Source: Sphingobium baderi
Lineage (GTDB): Bacteria; Pseudomonadota; Alphaproteobacteria; Sphingomonadales; Sphingomonadaceae
Assembly (NCBI RefSeq): GCF_001456115.1
Contig: NZ_CP013264.1
Span: forward strand, 3,180,501-3,244,500
DNA length: 64,000 nucleotides
Reading direction: 5' to 3'
Both the position numbers and the translations under genes were made by a program. The notes beneath the pieces were generated by a model. The model was not told the origin of the DNA. It ran no database searches and saw only the letters and a list, made by a program, of their open reading frames with translations. Shown piece after piece: positions 10,479-19,147 of the stretch (position 1 is the stretch's first letter; each line of letters begins with the position of its first letter).

Positions 10479-12088
10479 TGCGCCGCATTCACAGCCGGAT
10501 CGATCCCCGCGACGCCGCCTTTCTCGCCAATGTCGAGCATAATCGCGCGCTTGCGGCGGAACTGGAGAGGCGCCAGCACGCGGTCCGCACCATTCGTCCC
10601 GAACGCGACCTTCAGCGGCTCGAACGCCAAGGCAAGATGACGGTCCGCGCCAGGCTCGAGCAACTGCTCGACCCCGGCACGCCCTTTCTCGAACTGTCCA
10701 CGCTGGCGGCAGGCGAAACACCCTATGCCGAGGATGCGCCGGGCGCCGGCCAGCTTGTCGGAATCGGCATCGTCTCAGGCAAGGAAGTGGTGATCCGCGC
10801 CGACGACAGCAGCGTCAAGGGCGGCGCCTGGTATCCCATGTCGGTCAAGAAGATCGTCCGCGCCCTCGACATCGCGATCGAGAACCGTCTACCGGTCGTG
10901 CATATGTGCGACAGCGCCGGCGGCTTCCTCCCGCTCCAGGCCCAATTCTTCGCCGATCGCTACGGCGCGGGGCGCATCTTCCGCAACCAGTCCACCCTCT
11001 CGAAGATGGGTGTGCCCCAGGTGGCGCTTGTCCTTGGCAACTGCACGGCGGGCGGGGCCTATATCCCCGCGCTCAGCGACTATTCCGTGATCGTGCGCGG
11101 CACGGGCGCGATCTTCCTCGGCGGTCCGCCGCTGGTGAAGGCGGCGACCGGGGAAGATGTCACCGTCGACGAGCTGGGCGGCGCGGACATGCACACGTCG
11201 GTTTCCGGGGTTGCCGACTATCCGGCCGACAACGAGCTGCACGGCATCGCGATCACGCGAGAGATCGTCGCGCAATGGCGCAGGCAACCCAAGGCTGGCG
11301 AGCCGGCGATCGATCCCGAACCGCCCGCCTATGACCCGGCGGAGCTTTACGGCATCCTGCCCGCCGATGGCCGCGTCCAGTTCGACATGCGCGAGGTGAT
11401 CGCCCGCATCGTCGACGGCAGCCGCTTCCACGAATATCAGCCGGGCTACGGCACCACCCTCATCTGCGGCTATGCCCGCATCTGGGGCCAGCAGGTCGGC
11501 ATCCTCGCCAACAACGGCGTGCTGTTCAGCGACAGTGCGCTGAAGGGTGCGCACTTCATCGAGCTGTGCGATCAGAACCGCACGCCGCTCCTGTTCCTGC
11601 AGAACATCACCGGCTTCATGGTCGGCCGCGAATATGAGCGGCGAGGGATCACCAAGGACGGCGCCAAGATGATCATGGCGGTGTCCGGCGCCTCGGTCCC
11701 GAAGATCTCGATCAATTGCGGCGCCTCCTTCGGGGCCGGAACCTACGGCATGAACGGCCGTGCCTTCGATCCGCGCTTCATGTTCTCCTGGCCGCGCTCG
11801 CAGGTGGCCGTGATGGGTGCCGAGCAGGCCGCTGGCGTGCTGACCACGGTCAAGATCAGGCAGATGGAACGAGAAGGCGGCGCGCTTACCGATGAGCAGA
11901 TCGCGGCCATCCGCGAGCCCGTGATCGCGGAATATCAGCGTTCGTCCAGTGCCTGGTATGCCACCTCCGAACTGTGGGACGATGGCGTCATCGATCCGCT
12001 CGCCACCCGAGAAACCATTGCGATCGCGCTCAGCGCCGCGCTCAACACCCCCATCCCCGAACCGCGATACGGGGTCTTCAGGATGTAA
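10475..12088 (+). CDS. acyl-CoA carboxylase, carboxyltransferase (beta) subunit
   Basis: A 537-residue carboxyltransferase with both crotonase-like halves (AccD and AccA type), as in propionyl-, methylcrotonyl- and geranyl-CoA carboxylases. Motifs include NCTAGGAYIPALSDYSVIV in the N half and GASFGAGTYGMNGRAFDPRF in the C half. These resemble the methylcrotonyl/geranyl branch more than propionyl-CoA carboxylase. In geranyl-CoA and methylcrotonyl-CoA carboxylases the gamma-carbon of a 3-methyl-2-enoyl-CoA is carboxylated, which enables later hydration and cleavage. A similar role on an unknown branched substrate is inferred. Starts in an ATGA overlap. Confidence 0.94.
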   Translation: MMRRIHSRIDPRDAAFLANVEHNRALAAELERRQHAVRTIRPERDLQRLERQGKMTVRARLEQLLDPGTPFLELSTLAAGETPYAEDAPGAGQLVGIGIVSGKEVVIRADDSSVKGGAWYPMSVKKIVRALDIAIENRLPVVHMCDSAGGFLPLQAQFFADRYGAGRIFRNQSTLSKMGVPQVALVLGNCTAGGAYIPALSDYSVIVRGTGAIFLGGPPLVKAATGEDVTVDELGGADMHTSVSGVADYPADNELHGIAITREIVAQWRRQPKAGEPAIDPEPPAYDPAELYGILPADGRVQFDMREVIARIVDGSRFHEYQPGYGTTLICGYARIWGQQVGILANNGVLFSDSALKGAHFIELCDQNRTPLLFLQNITGFMVGREYERRGITKDGAKMIMAVSGASVPKISINCGASFGAGTYGMNGRAFDPRFMFSWPRSQVAVMGAEQAAGVLTTVKIRQMEREGGALTDEQIAAIREPVIAEYQRSSSAWYATSELWDDGVIDPLATRETIAIALSAALNTPIPEPRYGVFRM

Positions 12089-12143
12089 TGCCGACACATC
12101 GGATTATCGAGCGCAACGCTCGTCGCACGGAAGGAGCAGGACG

Positions 12144-13109
12144 ATGCATTATTCATTTTGCGTGAAATGGCTGAAAGCCTTCAGGCACAGCCCGGAAGCG
12201 ATCTGCAGCCTATATGGGCCAGGCGACGACTTCGTCTTCGAGGATGTGATGCTCGACCAGCACAACATCGACAACCAGGCGGACCTTCACCGGCTGTTCG
12301 TCCCCTACGCCAACAAGGATCGCACCAATGGCGTCGGCATCCACAATTTCAGGATGCGCTCCTATATCGGCGATGAGAATTTCGGGCTCCTGCGTTGGGA
12401 ATGGGGACCCGAGGATGCGGCCATGTTCATCGGCCTCGACGTCAAGGACAAGCCCTTCACGACCCAGGGGCATACATTCCACATCTACAAGGACGGCTTC
12501 ATCAAGCGGGAATCCTCCTGGTGGGATGCCGCTGCGGTCCTGCGCGCCGTAGGCCCCGTCAGCCCGACCAAGATCCTCACCGGCAAACCGCACGAAGGGC
12601 CTGCCCGTTCGGCGGATGTCAAACTGAGCGGGGCTCCCGCCGGAACGCTCGAATTCGCGCAGGACTGGTGCAATGCGCTCGGCGGCGACATCCATGTGCT
12701 GCGTGCGCTTTACGCCGACTTCTTTTCGTCGGACTGGTCGAAAATTGACGATCATGAAAACGACACGTTCACCGATACCGAAATGCTGGTCCGCAATCTG
12801 GGCGGCATCGCGGCCGGCGAGAATGGTCGCTATCGTTTCACGGCGACCGAATATCTCGGTAACGAACGCAGGGGCCTCATCCACTGGAACGTCCAGATCG
12901 AGGGCGCCGAAAGCTATCGTGGCATTGCGACGGGCGGGAAAACGATCAGCACGCTCGGTTCCACCTTCCTCGAGTTCGATAATAGCGGGAAGATCGTGCT
13001 GGAATCGACCTATTGGGAGGACAATCGCGCCTTCGCGGCACTCGGCCTTCCCATTGTCCGTCCACACTATTGGGAGGAAGGGTTCGACCCGGCAATCTTG
13101 GCTTCGTGA
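12144..13109 (+). CDS. tandem NTF2/SnoaL-like domain protein
   Basis: A 321-residue soluble protein preceded by AAGGAGCAGG. It seems to hold two copies of an NTF2-like cone fold. The C-terminal part of the first half (FHIYKDGFIKRESSWWDAAA, near residues 112-131) matches that of the second (FLEFDNSGKIVLESTYWEDN, near 277-296), each followed by an A-x-L/V-G step. SnoaL-like proteins include hydratases, isomerases and polyketide cyclases, and some act in steroid and terpenoid breakdown. No catalytic residue set can be assigned, so function is unknown. Its place at the end of the operon suggests a pathway enzyme. Confidence 0.8.
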   Translation: MHYSFCVKWLKAFRHSPEAICSLYGPGDDFVFEDVMLDQHNIDNQADLHRLFVPYANKDRTNGVGIHNFRMRSYIGDENFGLLRWEWGPEDAAMFIGLDVKDKPFTTQGHTFHIYKDGFIKRESSWWDAAAVLRAVGPVSPTKILTGKPHEGPARSADVKLSGAPAGTLEFAQDWCNALGGDIHVLRALYADFFSSDWSKIDDHENDTFTDTEMLVRNLGGIAAGENGRYRFTATEYLGNERRGLIHWNVQIEGAESYRGIATGGKTISTLGSTFLEFDNSGKIVLESTYWEDNRAFAALGLPIVRPHYWEEGFDPAILAS

Positions 13110-13202
13110 CGTTGAAGGCAGGGGAAACGCTAATGCACATCCCGCATGACGTCTGCGCTCGTTGCAAAGCTTCCCGACAGCACTCCCCATGATCGCAGAC
13201 AA

Positions 13203-13529
13203 ATGAAAGCCTATCTGCTTCTTGCCCTGGCCATAGGCGCGGAAGTCATCGCGACTTCCGCGTTGAAGGCAAGCGATGGCTTCTCCCGCCCCGTGTGGGC
13301 GTTAGTGTCGATCCTGGGTTACATCGTCGCCTTCAGCGCGCTGGCGATGTCTTTGAAGACTATCCCGCTGGGTATCGCTTATGCGATCTGGAGCGGCGTC
13401 GGGATTGCCCTGCTCACCCTGATTGGCTGGATCGTATATCAGCAGCGCCTGAGTCTCACGGCTATGTTTGGGATCAGTCTCATCATAGCCGGCGTGCTGG
13501 TTCTTCAATTATCCATCAAGCGCACTTGA
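13203..13529 (+). CDS. SMR family small multidrug/quaternary ammonium exporter
   Basis: A 108-residue protein with four transmembrane helices, matching EmrE-type transporters. The essential membrane Glu is at position 14 (LAIGAEV), the signature PLGIAYAIWSGVGIA lies in helix 3, and helix 4 ends in LQLSIKR. These pumps exchange protons for hydrophobic cations or guanidinium compounds. The start is chosen at 13203 because it gives the standard N-terminus MKAYLLLA; an upstream in-frame start would add 19 unlike residues. It may be in the same transcript as the gene before it, but a functional link is not evident. Confidence 0.92.
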   Translation: MKAYLLLALAIGAEVIATSALKASDGFSRPVWALVSILGYIVAFSALAMSLKTIPLGIAYAIWSGVGIALLTLIGWIVYQQRLSLTAMFGISLIIAGVLVLQLSIKRT

Positions 13530-13811
13530 AGTCGAAGGCAGCATCGGAAGCGGTGACGGTCAGGGGACGTATCCGGCTCAGCCAGTTCGATGCGAGGGCT
13601 CTGCCGTGCGTCGTGGACAAAGAGCGGGGTTGCTCAAACTGGCGGACATTTATGAGCCAGCGGCCGCCCGCCTGAGTTGAATCTCACCAGCAGCGCTGAG
13701 GCCGGCAGTCTCGATGTGACGTTTCAATCCGACTGATTGGACGGCCGTCATGACAAATGCTCCAGCGCTGAGCCGCAAGCCTTCCACCTTCCGTTCATGC
13801 GGCACCCCGCA

Positions 13812-14675
13812 TCATCCGAATGACGGTATGTGCCGCTGCAGGAAATCGATCACGATATCGTTGAAGACATCGTTTCGATCGCCGGCGACCATATGTCCGG
13901 CCTTCGGCACATCCCGAACCTCCGTCTGCGGCACGAGCCTGCACATGCTGACCACACCTTCATCGTCGACAATATCGCTCTGCCCTCCGCGGACCAGCAG
14001 CGTAGGCAGCGTGACATTGCCGCTGACCCGTTCCATATCGTCTGCGAAGGACGGCGGTTCCGAGTTGGGGAGGCTTTCGAGAAAGCGCGGATCCCAGTGC
14101 CAGTAAAGACGTCCGTCGTCGCGCAGACGGAGATTCTTCATCAAGCCGCTCGGGTCCGAAGGGCGCCTTCTCTGCGGATTATAGGCGGACACGGCGTTGG
14201 CCGCCTCATCGAGATCGCTGAACCCATGTGGGTGAGCCTTCATGAACCGCCGGATTTTCTCCGTACCTTCCGCTGCCGGCCGCGGAACGATGTCAACCAT
14301 GACGAGCAAATCCGCGACAGATCGAGACGCCCTACCAATGGCATAGAAGCTCGTCATTCCACCCATGGAAGCGCCGACCAGCGCTACAGGCCGGGAAACT
14401 GTCGACAGGACCGCGCCCAGATCTGAAGCAAGCGCGGGAAGCGAATAGTCCCCATCGGGAGACCAGTCGCTGTCCCCATGTCCGCGAGCGTCGTAGTTCA
14501 CGACGAAATAGCCTCGATCGGCAAGCTGGTTCGTCGCACCGGCCCAGCTGTGTCGCGTCTGGCCGCCGCCGTGCAGCAGAATGACAGTCGGCGCATCGGG
14601 CGGTCCGCCGACATCTCCGATCAGCGTCAAACCATCGGGTGTGAGGAAACGCCGCTGTTCCATCATATGTGCCAT
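13812..14675 (-). CDS. alpha/beta hydrolase
   Basis: A 287-residue alpha/beta hydrolase. The oxyanion HGGGQTRHSW motif is near residue 35, the nucleophile elbow GASMGG contains Ser103, the acid lies in RGGQSDIVDDEG, and the His is in KAGHMVAG. The YDARGHGDSDW segment is typical of carboxylesterase, haloperoxidase-like or C-C hydrolase relatives. The substrate cannot be inferred. It lies 32 bases downstream of the dienelactone hydrolase-family gene on the same strand, and the two probably form a small operon. Confidence 0.9.
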   Translation of the reverse strand: MAHMMEQRRFLTPDGLTLIGDVGGPPDAPTVILLHGGGQTRHSWAGATNQLADRGYFVVNYDARGHGDSDWSPDGDYSLPALASDLGAVLSTVSRPVALVGASMGGMTSFYAIGRASRSVADLLVMVDIVPRPAAEGTEKIRRFMKAHPHGFSDLDEAANAVSAYNPQRRRPSDPSGLMKNLRLRDDGRLYWHWDPRFLESLPNSEPPSFADDMERVSGNVTLPTLLVRGGQSDIVDDEGVVSMCRLVPQTEVRDVPKAGHMVAGDRNDVFNDIVIDFLQRHIPSFG

Positions 14676-14707
14676 AGCCGTCCCGTTGTTGGCGATGCTG
14701 ACATTGC

Positions 14708-15454
14708 CTAACGCAGCGAACCATCGAAAAGCCCGACAAGCTCTCGCCAGTGCCTTTCCGCGGCCGCTACATCGAACACGGGAAAGTCAGCCATGGTGAA
14801 CCCGTGCAGCGCTCCGCTGTAAATCTCGCATCGATGGTCCACGCCAGCATCCGTCAGCGCCTTTTCCAAACGCTCGGCCATTTCGGGCGGGTACAAATCA
14901 TCCTTGTCGGCGCCGGCGACATAGACCCGCGCACTGATCGAAGGCGCCAGCAGGTGCGGGCTGGTATCCGCGTCCGTTGCGAGATTGCCGCCGTGAAAGC
15001 TCGCCGCAGCGGCAATGTATTTCGGCCAGCTTCCGGCGATCGACAGCGCGATGCCGCCCCCCATGCAATAGCCGGTTACGCCATATCGAGGGCCGACAAC
15101 ATCAGGTCGTTCGTCAAGCAACGTGATGAACGCCTCCGCGTCCCGTGCCGCCCGATGGTTGTCGGTGGAAGCCAGCAAGTGACCGATGGCGCCCATGAGG
15201 TCACCACTCGCGAAAACCTCCGCGGGCACAAGCGGTCCATATGGACCTGCGCGATAATAGAAGTCGGGCAGCAAGACGGCGTAGCCGCTGTCGGCGAGCC
15301 GTTGCGCCATCGAGAACAGCGTTGGGCGGATGCCGAACCCGTCCATGCAGAAGATCACGCCCGGCCAGGGGCCCGCCCCGTCCGGCGTGAAAAAATAGGC
15401 GGGGCAGTTGCCCTCGCCGGTCTCGATTTGAAGCTGCTCCTGGCTCATGGCCAA
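14708..15454 (-). CDS. dienelactone hydrolase family protein
   Basis: A 248-residue alpha/beta hydrolase using a Cys nucleophile (GYCMGGG, Cys130), with an Asp in AGADKDDLYPPE and a His in ALHGFTMADF. This Cys-Asp-His triad is the mark of the dienelactone hydrolase family, which opens lactones in chlorocatechol degradation and also includes broader esterases. A second Met at residue 3 (MSQEQ) is an alternative start. The gene is divergent from a MarR regulator with a palindrome between them, so it may be controlled by that regulator. Confidence 0.9.
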   Translation of the reverse strand: MAMSQEQLQIETGEGNCPAYFFTPDGAGPWPGVIFCMDGFGIRPTLFSMAQRLADSGYAVLLPDFYYRAGPYGPLVPAEVFASGDLMGAIGHLLASTDNHRAARDAEAFITLLDERPDVVGPRYGVTGYCMGGGIALSIAGSWPKYIAAAASFHGGNLATDADTSPHLLAPSISARVYVAGADKDDLYPPEMAERLEKALTDAGVDHRCEIYSGALHGFTMADFPVFDVAAAERHWRELVGLFDGSLR

Positions 15455-15505
15455 TCCTCCTTCAACATGAGCGTAGATAGGCGTTCATAGCCAAATATGT
15501 TGCAA

Positions 15506-15520
15506 AGGCAACCGTTGCCT
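15506..15520. promoter_or_regulatory. probable MarR operator (AGGCAAC-C-GTTGCCT)
   Basis: A perfect 7+1+7 inverted repeat in the intergenic region between the hydrolase (-) and the marR gene (+), with partial symmetry extending to about 27 bases. Size and position fit a MarR-family dimer site that could repress both directions. Binding is inferred. Confidence 0.5.
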
Positions 15521-15557
15521 ATTGAATATATAGACACGTCGGTCTACAGGGACGTCC

Positions 15558-16040
15558 ATGCCAACCCACCGATCCGTAGTCAGCGCGGCGACGCTTTTTG
15601 AATTCACCAACGCGTTGCAGCCAGTGCGGCGCATCTGGGTTCAGGCGGTCAACATGGCCTTGGCTGACTTCGGGCTTCCGGCATCGCTGACGTCGGCTCT
15701 GATCCTGGCTGCGCGCCGTGGAGAGGAAGGCATCAGGCAGAACGCGCTGGCCGAGGAAGTCGGGGTAAACCCGGGCGCCATGGTCCGCATCCTCGACCAG
15801 GCGGAAGCGGCCGATCTGCTCGAGCGCCGCGATTCTCCGGACGACCGCCGCGCCAAAATCATCCAGGCCTTGCCCAAGGGCCGCGAAATAGCCCGCAAGA
15901 TGGAGAAGGCAGTCGACGAGCTGCGGGCCGGGATCCTCGGGGATTTGCCGTCTCAGGACATTGAGACGACGACCCGGACGCTCCGTCTGTTCGAGGCGCG
16001 CATCGGTCAATACCTGCAGCAGGAGCGTTCGGGCCGATGA
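15558..16040 (+). CDS. MarR family transcriptional regulator
   Basis: A 160-residue winged-helix regulator. The DNA-binding domain includes the recognition region EEVGVNPGAMVRILDQAEAADLL and the wing ERRDSPDDRRAK, both standard for MarR. It overlaps the efflux operon's first gene (ATGA at 16037), so it is co-transcribed with the exporter and likely autoregulates. MarR proteins next to AaeB-type pumps typically respond to aromatic carboxylic acids; the ligand here is unknown. Confidence 0.93.
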   Translation: MPTHRSVVSAATLFEFTNALQPVRRIWVQAVNMALADFGLPASLTSALILAARRGEEGIRQNALAEEVGVNPGAMVRILDQAEAADLLERRDSPDDRRAKIIQALPKGREIARKMEKAVDELRAGILGDLPSQDIETTTRTLRLFEARIGQYLQQERSGR

Positions 16041-18019
16041 AGGTCAGCGCCGACCAACTGATCTTTTCCGCCAAGCTGTTCGTTGCCGGCATGATCGCCT
16101 TCGCGCTTGCCGTGCGGATTGGCCTGCCCAACCCCTATTGGGCGCTTGTCACCTGCTGCGTGTGCATGAACCCGATGTCGGGCGCGATCCGGTCAAAGGC
16201 CGTCTATCGCTTCGCAGGAACATTCTGCGCAGGCATAGTCACTCTCGGGCTGGTGGCAATGTTTGCGAGCACGCCGCTGCTGCTCGTGGCGGCCGCAGGG
16301 ATCGTCGCGACCATGGGCTTTGGCCTATCGTTTCTCGATCGCACGCCCCGCAGCTATGGTTTCCAGCTTTTCTCGATCACACTCATGCTGGTCGCTGTCG
16401 CCGGCGTGGACCATCCGGAGACGAGCTTCGACACGGTGGTGGCGCGGGTCAGCGAAATCGCGCTTGGGATTCTTTCGACCACGATCGTCGATGCCATCGT
16501 CATGCCGCGGTCGCTCGGCGGGACCCTGCGCGCGAGCATCCATCGCTGGCTGCCGGACATGGAGAATTGGGCCAGGGACATCTTCGACGGACATGAGGCG
16601 GATGCAAAGGGCGAACATGATCGGCTGAAGACGCTGGCCGACATCACCTCGCTCTCGCAGCTCATCAGTACGTTGCGCTACGATCCAACGATCAGCCGCT
16701 CGGAATTGCGCCATGCGCTTGCGATCCAGCAGCGTCTGCTCCGCATGATCCCTTTGCTCTCGGCGATCGGCAGCCGGATCGCCGGGCTCAGCGAGGCGGA
16801 GCGTGAAGCGCTCCGGCCCAGTCTGGCGGCTGCGAGCGCCTGCCTTGCAACTGGTGCCGAACCGCCGGCGGGACTTGCGGACGATGTGCGGGCGGTTCCG
16901 CTCGATGCCGGGCCCGGCAGGCGCTGGCAGCAACTCGTGCACGATTCGCTGGCTGGGATGCTCACTGAAGGGCTCACGCTCTGGAGCGAGGTGCGCCGGA
17001 TCGAGGCGGTGCTCGACGGGAAAGCGGTGCTGACGCCGGCGCTCGCCGGACAGGTCAGGGAAACCCGCGCCTTCCCGCTGATCCCAGACTTCGATCACGC
17101 CAGCAGGTTGGCGGGGGGCATTCTCGTTTCCTATGCGCTGCTTTGCGGTCTCTGGTACATGACGGGCTGGCATCAGGGCGCGAATGCCGTGCTGCTCAGC
17201 ACCGTCGCGCTGGCCTTCTTTGGAGGCGGCGACGAGCCAGGCAAGGCGATCGCGATGTTCGGCCGCTTCGCGGTGCTCGCGCTGACGCTTGCCGGGCTGC
17301 TCTGCTATGGCCTTCTGCCGCTCGCCAATGATTTTGCGGCATTTGCGCTCGTCATGGGTCTGTTCATGCTGCCGCTCGGAGCATGGGCGGCAGTCAATCC
17401 GATGGCGACCCTCGTGCTGGCCTACGGCCTCAGCAACATCAACCTCCAGGGCCATTATTCTCCGTTCGATTTCGGGGCCTTCCTCGAGACCGGCCTTGCC
17501 AGCCTTTTGGGTGTCTATGTCGCCTTTCTGGGCGCGGGGCTGTTCAGAAGCTGGGGCGTCCAGCATCAGCTTCAGCGTTTCCTGCGCAAGGAAGCGCGAG
17601 ACATCGCCCGGCTCAGCCGCTCGGCAAACCAGAGAATACGGGACAGCTATGTCCAGAGGGCGCTCGATCGCATCGCCGTCATGACCGCCCGGCTTGCCGC
17701 GACGGGACAGATCGAACGCAGCGCGAGCCTGCTCTCCCGCCTTCGTGTCGGCGTGAACGTCGCCGACCTGCGTATGATCGGGAAAGCGCTTCCGCCCGCA
17801 GCCCGCGCGGCGACCGATAGCGTGCTCGACCAGTTCCGCGCCGAGTTCGATGCGCCGCAGCCGTCGTCGCGGCTGCTCACGATGATCGATGATGCCCTGG
17901 ACCGGCTATGGTTCGAGCACAGGGTTCCAGGAGACCGGCCGGACCGCGTTATCCATGCCCTTGCGGGATTGCGTATCGCCCTGTTCGAACGCGCACCGGC
18001 GTGGGAGCCCTCCCGATGA
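16037..18019 (+). CDS. FUSC family efflux protein (AaeB-like)
   Basis: A 660-residue inner-membrane protein with two sets of hydrophobic helices (about residues 10-150 and 355-505) separated and followed by cytoplasmic regions, matching FUSC/AaeB-type exporters of aromatic carboxylic acids. Its partners follow in the standard order: a DUF1656 protein, an HlyD adaptor and an outer-membrane factor. Together they would form a trans-envelope pump for toxic acids, such as pathway intermediates from aromatic or terpenoid catabolism. Confidence 0.92.
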   Translation: MKVSADQLIFSAKLFVAGMIAFALAVRIGLPNPYWALVTCCVCMNPMSGAIRSKAVYRFAGTFCAGIVTLGLVAMFASTPLLLVAAAGIVATMGFGLSFLDRTPRSYGFQLFSITLMLVAVAGVDHPETSFDTVVARVSEIALGILSTTIVDAIVMPRSLGGTLRASIHRWLPDMENWARDIFDGHEADAKGEHDRLKTLADITSLSQLISTLRYDPTISRSELRHALAIQQRLLRMIPLLSAIGSRIAGLSEAEREALRPSLAAASACLATGAEPPAGLADDVRAVPLDAGPGRRWQQLVHDSLAGMLTEGLTLWSEVRRIEAVLDGKAVLTPALAGQVRETRAFPLIPDFDHASRLAGGILVSYALLCGLWYMTGWHQGANAVLLSTVALAFFGGGDEPGKAIAMFGRFAVLALTLAGLLCYGLLPLANDFAAFALVMGLFMLPLGAWAAVNPMATLVLAYGLSNINLQGHYSPFDFGAFLETGLASLLGVYVAFLGAGLFRSWGVQHQLQRFLRKEARDIARLSRSANQRIRDSYVQRALDRIAVMTARLAATGQIERSASLLSRLRVGVNVADLRMIGKALPPAARAATDSVLDQFRAEFDAPQPSSRLLTMIDDALDRLWFEHRVPGDRPDRVIHALAGLRIALFERAPAWEPSR

Positions 18020-18228
18020 TCGGAGAGATCGATATTGCCGGCATCTTCCTCTCGCCGCTGCTCCTCTGCGTCGGCATCGGCTTTGCCGCCCGCCTGCTCG
18101 TCTCGCTATTGCTCGAAGCCGCGGGTTTCTATCGCCTCGTCTGGCAGCGACCGCTGTTCGATACTTCCCTCTTCCTCATCCTGACCGGCGCCGCGTTTCT
18201 CGCGTTGCGCCTGGTCACCTCATCCTGA
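18016..18228 (+). CDS. DUF1656 small membrane protein (AaeX-like)
   Basis: A 70-residue protein with two transmembrane helices, beginning MIGEIDIAGIFLSPL, the hallmark of AaeX/DUF1656 proteins that accompany AaeAB pumps. The start overlaps the preceding stop (ATGA), and the length is normal for the family. Its precise role in the pump is not known even in the studied members. Confidence 0.9.
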   Translation: MIGEIDIAGIFLSPLLLCVGIGFAARLLVSLLLEAAGFYRLVWQRPLFDTSLFLILTGAAFLALRLVTSS

Positions 18229-18238
18229 AGCACACGCC

Positions 18239-19147
18239 ATGACCATTGACCGCGATACGATCCTGCGCCTGCTCAAGCCGCTCCTTACCCTGCTCGTGCT
18301 GGGCGTCGCGGTGCTCGTCTTCTGGCAGCTCTATAATTACTATACTTACGCCCCCCAGACGCGAGATGGAAAGATCCGGGCCGATGTGGTTCCACTGGCC
18401 GCCGACGTATCCGGCCGGGTCGAACAGGTGCATGTCCGTGACAATCAGGTCGTGAGGCGCGGCGAGATATTGTTCACGATCGATCATGTCCGCTTGCGCA
18501 ACGCCCTCCAGCAGACGGAAGCGGCGGTCGCCACCGCCCGCGCCACATTGAATGCGGCCGAGCGTGAGAACCGGCGCTATCAGGGCCTTGCCGACATCGT
18601 CTCGGGTCAGCAGCGCGACGACCGCCGCTCCGCCGCAGAGGAGGCCCGCGCCCGCTATGCGCAGGCGATCGCCGATCGCGATCTTGCCCGTATCAATCTC
18701 GAACGCGCTGAGGTGCGTGCGCCCGTCAACGGTATCGTCACCAACTTCTCGCTTCGTCCCGGTGCCTATGCCACCGCCGGCCAGCCAGTGATGGCGCTGG
18801 TCGATTCGGACAGTTACTATGTGGCGGGCTATTTCGAGGAAACCAAGCTTTCGCATATCCATCCGGGCGCGCGGGTGACCATCCGCGTTATGGGTGAGGA
18901 CCGCCCCCTCTCCGGTCATGTCGAGGGTCGGTCAGCCGGCATTGACGATCGCGAGCGAACGACTGCCTCGGGCACACTGCTCGCCAACGTCAACCCGACC
19001 TTCAGCTGGGTCAGGCTTGCCCAGCGCGTCCCGGTGCGGATCGCCATCGACAAGGTTCCTCCCGGCATCGACCTGATCGCGGGACGAACGGTCACGGTGT
19101 CGCTTGATAGCGCGGGGGATGCACGCACGGTCGGTCTGGGCGCATGA
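18239..19147 (+). CDS. HlyD family periplasmic adaptor (AaeA-like)
   Basis: A 302-residue membrane-fusion protein with one N-terminal transmembrane helix (about 12-32). A lipoyl half-motif follows (PLAADVSGRVEQVHVRDNQVVRRG), then an alpha-helical hairpin rich in Ala and Arg, then the matching half (VRAPVNGIVTNFSLRPG). It bridges the FUSC inner-membrane pump to the outer-membrane factor encoded next, whose start it overlaps (ATGA at 19144). Confidence 0.93.
   Translation: MTIDRDTILRLLKPLLTLLVLGVAVLVFWQLYNYYTYAPQTRDGKIRADVVPLAADVSGRVEQVHVRDNQVVRRGEILFTIDHVRLRNALQQTEAAVATARATLNAAERENRRYQGLADIVSGQQRDDRRSAAEEARARYAQAIADRDLARINLERAEVRAPVNGIVTNFSLRPGAYATAGQPVMALVDSDSYYVAGYFEETKLSHIHPGARVTIRVMGEDRPLSGHVEGRSAGIDDRERTTASGTLLANVNPTFSWVRLAQRVPVRIAIDKVPPGIDLIAGRTVTVSLDSAGDARTVGLGA

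Noticed and set aside
13530..13811. Possible gene or transposon fragment between the SMR gene and the alpha/beta hydrolase
   Set aside because: The frames present are short continuations or antisense shadows, and no terminal repeats or transposase motifs were seen.
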